A stretch of 64,000 nt of DNA from contig NZ_JACYXL010000002.1 in the NCBI RefSeq assembly GCF_014842995.1, positions 248,001 through 312,000 of the forward strand. The letters run 5' to 3'. Under the pieces are notes generated by a model, which saw only the letters and a program-made list of their open reading frames with translations, searched no databases and was not told the DNA's origin. A program made the position numbers and the translations under genes. The DNA comes from Rhodanobacter sp. 7MK24 (lineage in GTDB: Bacteria > Pseudomonadota > Gammaproteobacteria > Xanthomonadales > Rhodanobacteraceae). Below are positions 57,520-64,000 of the stretch, in pieces (positions within the stretch are counted from its first letter, which is position 1; each line of letters begins with the position of its first letter).

Positions 57520-57547
57520 CGGTGTGGACCGGATCAGGTCCACACCG
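57520..57547. repeat. Hairpin between atpE and atpF
   Basis: CGGTGTGGACC, 6-nt loop GGATCA, GGTCCACACCG: a perfect 11-bp stem, 34 bp past the atpE stop codon. Without a U-tract it is more likely an mRNA-stability or partial-attenuation element than a full terminator. Confidence 0.65.
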
Positions 57548-57581
57548 AAGGGATGGCGACGCCCAGCGCCGCCGGCGGTGT

Positions 57582-58754
<1,173 letters not shown>

Positions 58755-59120
58755 TCAACCCTTGAATCTGAACGCCATCAGATAAACCGCGTAGGCAGCC
58801 ACCAGCCCCGTCACGGCAGCCAGCGGCGGCAATTTGTACTTAAACAGGATCAGTCCCAGCCCGCCCACGACCACTGCCCATTTCAGCAGCAGGCCGAGCA
58901 ACAGGCGGAAGAAAGCCGCCGCACCGCCGACCAGTCGACCGAAGGCCTGCACGGACATCAGCGCGGTACCCAGCGCTACCGTGAATCCTCCGGCCGTAGC
59001 CGAAACCGCCTCCAGGTGTCCCTTCAGCAGGAACACCGTACCAACCAAGGCCGACACCGCGAACTGCAGCAGCACAGTGCGCAGCGCAAGGCGTCGACCG
59101 GCGTCGAGACTGTTGAGCAC
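58755..59120 (-). CDS. atpI: ATP synthase assembly protein I
   Basis: 121-residue membrane protein at the head of the operon, involved in c-ring assembly or ion supply. Four hydrophobic segments (LALRTVLLQFAVSALVGTVFLL, GGFTVALGTALMSVQAF, FFRLLLGLLLKWAVVVGGLGLILF, VTGLVAAYAVYLMAF) match the AtpI/UncI family. GTG 59120 was chosen for the perfect GGAGG six bases before it; ATG 59135 is an alternative. Confidence 0.88.
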   Translation of the reverse strand: MLNSLDAGRRLALRTVLLQFAVSALVGTVFLLKGHLEAVSATAGGFTVALGTALMSVQAFGRLVGGAAAFFRLLLGLLLKWAVVVGGLGLILFKYKLPPLAAVTGLVAAYAVYLMAFRFKG

Positions 59121-59304
59121 GCGACCCCTCCGCATCGGCCCCGCCAGGCGGCACCGATACCAGCCACGAACGCGATCCAATCCGTAAAAGTATATCAGTG
59201 CCCCGCTTGCAGCGACAAGCCGCGAACGTTGTAAAAACTCGTCCGCACGGCCGATCTACGACCATCGACCTGGCCACTCCCACGCTCGACGCCATCCAAA
59301 AGAA

Positions 59305-59334
59305 AAGGGCCGGACTTGGGGAAGTCCGGCCCTT
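59305..59334 (-). terminator. Intrinsic terminator after phasin gene
   Basis: On the minus strand AAGGGCCGGACTT, loop of four, AAGTCCGGCCCTT is followed by TTTCTTTT. It lies 50 bp past the phasin stop codon. Confidence 0.9.
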
Positions 59335-59383
59335 GCTGCCGCGCGACGGGGAGAGGCCGCCGGTAGGGTGCTGCTTGACTCTC

Positions 59384-59764
59384 TTACTTGGCGACCTTCT
59401 TGGCCACCGGGGCGGCCACCGCATCGTTCGCGGCCTGACGCTGTTCCTGCGCGAGCGCCTGCAGTGACTCCGCAGTCTTCTGCGTCACGGCGATGATTTC
59501 CTGCGAAACCGCCACGGCGCGCTCGGCCTGCTCGCGGCCCAGGGTGGCGCCCTTTTCCCACAGGGTGCGCAGCGCGTCGGCGTCGCGGGTTTCCAGCGCC
59601 TCGGCCACGAACGCGGCGGAATCACGGGTCTGCTGCTCGAACGCCTTCAGCTGCAGCGCGGCGACCGTTTCCAGGCCCTTCAAGGCCAACGTCTGCGCCT
59701 TGAACGCGCTCTCGGTGGCCTGCTTGGTGAAAGCGAAAAACTGGTTGTTGAACTGCTGCGTCAT
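59384..59764 (-). CDS. Phasin family protein
   Basis: 126-residue helical protein of the phasin_2 family, surface proteins of polyhydroxyalkanoate granules. FFAFTKQATESAFKAQTLALKGLETVAALQLKAFEQQ is the amphipathic family motif, with a TRDADALRTLWEKG turn. A basic Ala/Lys/Val tail (AAPVAKKVAK) ends it and could bind DNA or granules. Monocistronic with its own terminator. No PHA synthase is in the window. Confidence 0.92.
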   Translation of the reverse strand: MTQQFNNQFFAFTKQATESAFKAQTLALKGLETVAALQLKAFEQQTRDSAAFVAEALETRDADALRTLWEKGATLGREQAERAVAVSQEIIAVTQKTAESLQALAQEQRQAANDAVAAPVAKKVAK

Positions 59765-59918
59765 GAGCTTGCCCTCGTTGGGGTATGCGGGTAGTGGCAA
59801 GCACTCTAGCAAGTCTTTTTGTGCAACGCAATATATTTTTTGTCGGTCGACCAGACCAGTCTAGAAATATTCATGTATTGCAGCCATTTGCATGTCACGA
59901 ATCTGTCATCGCACCGCG

Positions 59919-60281
59919 TCAAGGATGGCTTCGCCCGCAGCTGGCGCCGGAAGTGCAGGTTTCGTGCACCACCACTTCGTCCAGACCGGGCAAGCGCACC
60001 TCCAGCCGCTGGAAGATCCAGCGCGCCAGCATTTCGCTGGTGGGATTTTCCAGGCCCTCGATATCGTTGAGATAGTGATGGTCGAGCTGCTCGAACAACG
60101 GCGCGAAAGCCGTTTTCACATCGGCGAAGTCCATCACCCAGCCGCTATGCGCGTCGGGCTCGCCTGCCACATGCACTTCCACGCGAAACGAATGCCCATG
60201 CAGTCGCGCGCACTTGTGCCCGACAGGCACGTTGGGCAGGCGATGCGCCGCCTCGATCTGGAAAACCTTGAATATACGCAT
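59919..60281 (-). CDS. queD: 6-carboxy-5,6,7,8-tetrahydropterin synthase
   Basis: 120-residue QueD, second step of queuosine precursor synthesis. The zinc His set and the catalytic Cys are visible: [30 protein letters not shown]. The active-site His/Asp region follows in [12 protein letters not shown] and [19 protein letters not shown] 60281 fits family length. tRNA-Met lies just upstream on the same strand. The pathway partner queF is at 17761. Confidence 0.96.
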   Translation of the reverse strand: MRIFKVFQIEAAHRLPNVPVGHKCARLHGHSFRVEVHVAGEPDAHSGWVMDFADVKTAFAPLFEQLDHHYLNDIEGLENPTSEMLARWIFQRLEVRLPGLDEVVVHETCTSGASCGRSHP

Positions 60282-60337
60282 GCTGCTGCTCCGGCGATCC
60301 GTCGACCGCGGATCGCACGGGCGCGGGATGGAGCGCA

Positions 60338-60414
60338 TGGTGGCTATGGGTGGACTCGAACCACCGACCCCAGCATTATGAGTGCTGTGCTCTAACCGGC
60401 TGAGCTACATAGCC
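60338..60414 (-). tRNA. tRNA-Met(CAT), elongator type
   Basis: 77-nt cloverleaf on the minus strand: acceptor GGCTATG with CATAGCC, discriminator A and an encoded CCA end. Anticodon loop CTCATAA gives CAT. A standard first base pair (G-C) and a TAGCTCAGCCGGTTAGAGC D arm point to elongator rather than initiator tRNA. tRNA-Ile2, whose CAT is modified, cannot be fully excluded by sequence alone. Confidence 0.92.
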
Positions 60415-60596
60415 ATGGGGTGGGCCGCTGCGCCGGATTGCAACGATGCCGGAAGCGGGGCGCGGCAGTTTAATGGCGCGCACGCTCATGTTCAACCCAT
60501 CCGGCTTGCCGCGATTTCGCCTGCATGGTTGAATCGGGCCATCGCCTAGCGCGCATCGGCTGCTGCCGCCGCGTGGCCTGGCCCGAGGATGACGAG

Positions 60597-61157
60597 ATGA
60601 TCGACGTCGATGGCTACCGTCCGAATGTGGGCATCGTGCTGCTGAATGCAGACGGTCGCCTGTTCTGGGCGCGCCGCATCAACCGCGACGGCTGGCAGTT
60701 CCCGCAGGGCGGCATGCGCAGCGACGAGACGCCGCTGGAAGCGATGTACCGCGAACTGGAAGAGGAAACCGGCCTGGCACCCGAGCATGTCGAGGTGATG
60801 GCCTCCACCCGCGGATGGTTGCGCTACAAGCTGCCTCAGCGCTACGTACGCCACCATCAGCACCCCACCTGCATCGGCCAGAAGCAGGTGTGGTTCCTGC
60901 TCAAGCTGGTCAGCGACGAAACCTCGCTGCGGCTGGATGCGTGCGACAAGCCCGAGTTCGACATCTGGCGCTGGGTGGATTTCTGGTACCCGGCCGCCCA
61001 TGTGGTGAATTTCAAACGACAGGTATATGAGCGCGCCCTGCGCCATTTCGCGCCGCTGGTGGAAGGTCTCTGCCAGGTCGAACTGGGCCACGCTCCGCCG
61101 CGCGATGACGCCGACGCCGCGCTGGGCGAACCGCCGCACGGCTGGCGCGCCGCCTGA
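60597..61157 (+). CDS. rppH: RNA pyrophosphohydrolase
   Basis: 186-residue Nudix enzyme that removes pyrophosphate from mRNA 5' ends and triggers decay. The Nudix box [23 protein letters not shown] is complete. [21 protein letters not shown] and QFPQGG are the RppH-specific N-terminal features, and the substrate-binding segment [20 protein letters not shown] follows. GAGG precedes ATG 60597. The C-terminal tail is longer than the E. coli protein by a few residues. Confidence 0.96.
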   Translation: MIDVDGYRPNVGIVLLNADGRLFWARRINRDGWQFPQGGMRSDETPLEAMYRELEEETGLAPEHVEVMASTRGWLRYKLPQRYVRHHQHPTCIGQKQVWFLLKLVSDETSLRLDACDKPEFDIWRWVDFWYPAAHVVNFKRQVYERALRHFAPLVEGLCQVELGHAPPRDDADAALGEPPHGWRAA

Positions 61158-61181
61158 ACGACCCGGAACCAGCGCCGCCAA

Positions 61182-61215
61182 GTAGTTGACAATCATTCGC
61201 GTTTGCGTTTAGATT
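61182..61215 (+). promoter_or_regulatory. Promoter with Fur-box-like sequence for bfd
   Basis: TTGACA (61186-61191) is a perfect -35 element and TAGATT (61210-61215) a fair -10 at 18 bp. Bases 61182-61200 match the 19-bp Fur consensus at 12 positions, best in TGACAATCATT, overlapping the -35. Iron-dependent repression of bfd is therefore plausible. Confidence 0.55.
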
Positions 61216-61221
61216 TGTCCC

Positions 61222-61431
61222 ATGTACATTTGCCTGTGCAACGCCGTTACCGATCACGACATCCGCCGCGAAGTAGCCGACGGCGTGGGCTCGTTCGCCG
61301 AACTGCAGGCACGCACCGGTTGCTCGGATTGCTGTGGATGCTGCGAATCAGAGGCCCGCGCCTGCCTCGCACAGGCAATCGAGCAGCACGTATCCGCGAC
61401 TGCACTCCCCGCCTTCGTCGCGGTCGCCTGA
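61222..61431 (+). CDS. bfd: Bacterioferritin-associated ferredoxin
   Basis: 69-residue [2Fe-2S] protein that reduces bacterioferritin iron for release. Cluster ligands are Cys4, Cys6, Cys38 and Cys41 (MYICLCNAV and CSDCCGCC), the usual spacing for Bfd. The start codon lies close to the expected transcription start, and no Shine-Dalgarno sequence is visible, so a leaderless message is possible. It is followed by bfr, 100 bp downstream. A Fur-box-like promoter precedes it. Confidence 0.96.
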   Translation: MYICLCNAVTDHDIRREVADGVGSFAELQARTGCSDCCGCCESEARACLAQAIEQHVSATALPAFVAVA

Positions 61432-61531
61432 ACCATCCGCGCGTTCTCGCGCGCAAACCATTGCCATTCGTGTTTCGCCCTTGAAAGGACGAACTCCGTA
61501 TAGTCGTTGCATCCAGACAACGGAGACGGCC

Positions 61532-62002
61532 ATGAAGGGCGACGCCAAGGTCATCGAATTCCTCAACAAGGTGCTCTACAACGAGCTGACCGCGATCAAC
61601 CAGTACTTCCTGCATTGCCGCATGTTCAAGGACTGGGGCTACGCAGAACTGGCCGAGCACGAATACAAGGAATCCATCGAGGAAATGAAGCACGCCGATC
61701 GCCTGATCGAGCGCATCCTGTTTCTCGACGGCCTGCCCAACCTGCAGCACCTGGGCAAGCTGCGCATCGGCGAGAACGTGCTGGAATGCATCCAGGGCGA
61801 CCTCGACCTGGAGTTGGCCGCCACCAAGGACCTGCGCGCGGCGATCGCGCACAGCGAGGGCATTGCCGACTACGTCAGCCGCGATCTGTTCAAGGGCATC
61901 CTGCACGACGAGGAAGAACACATCGACTGGCTGGAAACCCAGCAGAGCCTGGTCAAGGACATCGGCGCGGAACGCTACCTGCAGAGCAAGATGCAGGGCT
62001 GA
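61532..62002 (+). CDS. bfr: Bacterioferritin
   Basis: 156-residue heme-containing iron-storage subunit. Diiron ligands Glu18, Glu51, His54 and the Glu/His of HDEEEHIDW are present, and Met52 (EEMKHAD) is the heme ligand. CGGAGA precedes ATG 61532. The bfd-bfr pair stores iron as mineral and releases it on demand, here with erpA (Fe-S assembly) next. Confidence 0.98.
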   Translation: MKGDAKVIEFLNKVLYNELTAINQYFLHCRMFKDWGYAELAEHEYKESIEEMKHADRLIERILFLDGLPNLQHLGKLRIGENVLECIQGDLDLELAATKDLRAAIAHSEGIADYVSRDLFKGILHDEEEHIDWLETQQSLVKDIGAERYLQSKMQG

Positions 62003-62076
62003 CCAAAGCCAGTCATGCCACCGCAAGGCGGGCGAAGTATCCTTGTACCGCCCGCCAGCATCCCCATGTGAGTGCC

Positions 62077-62454
62077 ATGGATACCGTCGTTTCGCTTCCC
62101 TCCGTTCCCGATTACCGCAGCAGCGGCGCGCCGCTGGTGTTCACCGAGGCCGCCGCGCACAAGGTGCATGAGCTGATCGCGGAGGAAGGCAATCCCGGGC
62201 TGAAGCTGCGCGTATACATCTCCGGCGGCGGCTGTTCGGGCTTCCAGTACGGCTTCACTTTCGACGAAGCGCAGGCCGAGGACGATTTCGCACTGGAGCG
62301 CGAGGGCGTGACCCTGCTGTGCGATCCGCTGTCGCTGCAATATCTCACGGGCGCCGAGATCGATTACAGCGAGAGCCTCAACGGCTCGCAGTTCGTGATA
62401 CGCAATCCGAACGCCAAGACCACCTGCGGCTGCGGCTCCTCGTTCTCGACCTGA
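62077..62454 (+). CDS. erpA: Iron-sulfur cluster insertion protein
   Basis: 125-residue A-type carrier. Cys53 in [13 protein letters not shown] and Cys117/Cys119 in [10 protein letters not shown] give the C-x63-C-x-C spacing of ErpA/IscA carriers. It delivers Fe-S clusters to apo-proteins. ErpA rather than IscA is chosen because no isc genes are adjacent and the N terminus has the longer [21 protein letters not shown] form. Confidence 0.93.
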   Translation: MDTVVSLPSVPDYRSSGAPLVFTEAAAHKVHELIAEEGNPGLKLRVYISGGGCSGFQYGFTFDEAQAEDDFALEREGVTLLCDPLSLQYLTGAEIDYSESLNGSQFVIRNPNAKTTCGCGSSFST

Positions 62455-62465
62455 CGTTGCACGCC

Positions 62466-63431
62466 ATGTCCGCGACGCCACCAAATACTTTCGCCGGACT
62501 CAGCCTGATCCTGGACCGCATGGCCGAACGCCGCGACGATGCGGAATGGCTGGACGTGCAGGCTGCATCCCCAACGGCGCGCTACCTGCTGCTCGACACC
62601 GAAGGCCGCGCCTTCCTGCATGTCGACCGCGACGCGTTGCGCTGGCTCGATGCGGACGAACGCCGGCGGCTGAGCGTCGACGTAAGGGCATGGCTGCTCG
62701 GCATCGCCGACGGGCGCCCGCATTTCCTGCTGGTGCTGGAAGGCGACACGCTTATCGGCGCCGCCGAATCCGAATTGCGGGCCCGCCGCGCAAGTCTGCG
62801 CGAAGCGGGCTTGCTGCTGCCTGCCGATGAAGCAAGTCTGTTTGCCTATGCCAAGGGCCTTGCACACTGGCAGCGCGAAACTCGGCATTGCGCCTACTGC
62901 GGCTCGCCGCTCGTCGCCGTTTCCGCCGGGCATCGCCTGCAATGCACGAACACCGACTGTGGCCGCATGCATTTTCCACGCACCGATGCGGCGGTCATCG
63001 TGATCGTGGAGCACGAAAGCGCTTGCCTGCTCGGCCGACAGAACGGCTGGCCGCCCGGACGCTATTCCACGCTGGCCGGCTTCGTCGAGCCGGGTGAAGC
63101 CCTGGAAGATGCGGTGCGCCGCGAGGTGCTGGAGGAATCCGGCGTGCGTGTGGGCGCAGTCCGCTATCACTCCTCGCAACCCTGGCCAATGCCGGCCTCG
63201 TTGATGGTGGGCTTCACCGCCGTGGCGCTCGAGCCCACGATCCACCTGCGCGACGGCGAACTGGAAGAAGCGCGCTGGTTCACGCCGCAGCAGATTGCGG
63301 ACGGCATCGCCGACGGGAGTTTCGTGCCTTCTTCGCCATTGTCGGTGTCCTATCGGCTGCTTCAGCACTGGCTGCGCGAGCGCGCCGGCATGGAACTGGA
63401 CGCACTGACCGCTGCGCGCACAACCATGTGA
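62466..63431 (+). CDS. nudC: NAD(+) diphosphatase (NADH pyrophosphatase), decaps NAD-RNA
   Basis: 321-residue Nudix hydrolase. A four-Cys zinc ribbon (CAYCGSPL and CTNTDCGRMHFPR) precedes the Nudix box GFVEPGEALEDAVRREVLEESGV, and the NudC-specific SQPWPMPASLM follows. It cleaves NADH and removes NAD caps from RNA. It starts 11 bp after erpA and is likely co-transcribed. Functionally it pairs with RppH, the other RNA 5'-end hydrolase 1.9 kb upstream. Confidence 0.96.
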   Translation: MSATPPNTFAGLSLILDRMAERRDDAEWLDVQAASPTARYLLLDTEGRAFLHVDRDALRWLDADERRRLSVDVRAWLLGIADGRPHFLLVLEGDTLIGAAESELRARRASLREAGLLLPADEASLFAYAKGLAHWQRETRHCAYCGSPLVAVSAGHRLQCTNTDCGRMHFPRTDAAVIVIVEHESACLLGRQNGWPPGRYSTLAGFVEPGEALEDAVRREVLEESGVRVGAVRYHSSQPWPMPASLMVGFTAVALEPTIHLRDGELEEARWFTPQQIADGIADGSFVPSSPLSVSYRLLQHWLRERAGMELDALTAARTTM

Positions 63432-63439
63432 TGGCAAAA

Positions 63440-63462
63440 CGCCTCGCATACAATGCGAGGCG
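63440..63462. repeat. Hairpin between nudC and AmpE-like gene
   Basis: CGCCTCGCAT, loop ACA, ATGCGAGGCG: a perfect 10-bp stem with AAAA before it. On the minus strand TTTT follows, which would make a terminator only in that direction. Its role on the plus strand is unclear. Confidence 0.55.
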
Positions 63463-63482
63463 AATCTCCGGAGTCCCCGCGC

Positions 63483-64000
63483 ATGGCCCTTCGTCTGCTC
63501 GCCGCCCTGATTGCCCTTGGACTGCTGCACTGGCAACCGCGCCTCGCGCATTGGCGCAACGACGGCGGCTTCCGTCGCTGGGTCGCGCAGTTGAGCGACA
63601 CCAGCGGCGCCGGCCGCGTCGCCCTGGCCCTATTGGTTCCATTGGTGCTGTGCGCGGTGGCGACCTGGCTGCTGCGCCACTCGCCGTTGTCCGACCTGCT
63701 GCATTTGCTGTTCGCGCTGGTGGTACTGCTGTTCTGCTTTGGCCCGCATGCGTTTGAGGCCGACCTTGAAGCGATCCTCGCCGCGCCGGACGACGCCAGC
63801 CGCGAAGCCGCGGCGCAATCGCTGGGCGAGGACGGGCAATACGTGCCATGGCGCGCGGTGGAGCTGGGCGAAGCCGCCGTCTATGCCGCCTTGCGCCGAC
63901 GCTTCGGCGTACTGTTCTGGTTCTTCCTGCTCGGGCCGGCGGGTGCGTTGCTGTACCGGCTTGCACGCACGCTGGGCCGCGACGACTCGCTGCCGCTGGA
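63483..64000 (+). CDS. AmpE-like inner-membrane protein, 3'-truncated by window edge
   Basis: First 172 residues of an open frame that runs off the window. GGAG precedes ATG 63483. Hydrophobic segments near residues 5-20, 50-66 and 75-95 are followed by FGPHAFEADLEAILAAPDDAS and, later, AAVYAALRRRFGVLFWFFLLG and PAGALLYRLARTLG, the pattern of the AmpE/CobD-like regulatory membrane proteins. AmpE takes part in sensing linked to AmpC control in some enterobacteria. The C terminus is missing, so this is a family-level call. Confidence 0.65.
   Translation, partial: MALRLLAALIALGLLHWQPRLAHWRNDGGFRRWVAQLSDTSGAGRVALALLVPLVLCAVATWLLRHSPLSDLLHLLFALVVLLFCFGPHAFEADLEAILAAPDDASREAAAQSLGEDGQYVPWRAVELGEAAVYAALRRRFGVLFWFFLLGPAGALLYRLARTLGRDDSLPL

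Overview
The window is chromosomal DNA from a high-GC gammaproteobacterium of the order Lysobacterales (Xanthomonadales), most likely family Rhodanobacteraceae (Dyella, Rhodanobacter, Luteibacter, Frateuria and relatives). This is inferred from gene content and style, not from a database match. The main pointers are a XanB2-type chorismatase beside ketosynthase, ACP and acyltransferase genes (xanthomonadin or aryl-polyene type pigment), a sedolisin (S53) protease, paired M61 peptidases, a phasin, a divergent speA/speE pair, and palindromic dispersed repeats of the kind common in this order. No phage, integrase, plasmid, rRNA or CRISPR array was seen.

Layout. 1-2924: 3' part of nrdA, then nrdB, separated by a GIY-YIG nuclease gene framed by perfect 32-bp inverted hairpin repeats. 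2944-6709: a TetR regulator whose operator covers its own start codon, a CPBP protease, and a BlaI/M56 sensor pair with a double-dyad operator. 6813-19212: secreted peptidases (S9, S53, M1), a thioesterase, a BamE-like protein, a GST, a LysR/aldo-keto reductase pair, queF and a lipoprotein. 19298-26481: a five-gene, translationally coupled minus-strand operon (HEAT-repeat membrane protein, processive GT2 glycosyltransferase, TPR/beta-barrel YaiO-type protein, LTA-synthase-like phosphotransferase, TIM-barrel periplasmic protein). It resembles a synthase-dependent exopolysaccharide system and has no name I recognise. A perfect Crp/Clp-type site and a possible small RNA lie upstream, next to tRNA-Arg.

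27257-34729: two M61 peptidases around an outer-membrane barrel gene, a DUF3667 protein and an amino acid permease. 35126-38072: speA and speE (polyamine synthesis) transcribed divergently. 38176-42799: a small membrane protein, a periplasmic protein of unknown function, an orphan ParA, SixA and a phospholipase D lipoprotein. 43164-49404: a compact pigment locus (GT2, chain-length-factor-like ketosynthase, ketosynthase, LpxL-like acyltransferase, ACP, chorismatase) interrupted by hemF. 49564-51528: glmU and a TonB-box-type lipoprotein.

51747-59120: the complete F1Fo ATP synthase operon atpIBEFHAGDC, with hairpin repeats in several spacers. 59384-64000: phasin, queD, tRNA-Met, rppH, bfd-bfr (iron storage and release), erpA (Fe-S insertion), nudC and the 5' part of an AmpE-like gene. 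The last block groups iron and nucleotide housekeeping functions. Coordinates include the stop codon. Start codons were chosen from Shine-Dalgarno spacing, overlap with neighbours and family length, and several are GTG or TTG.
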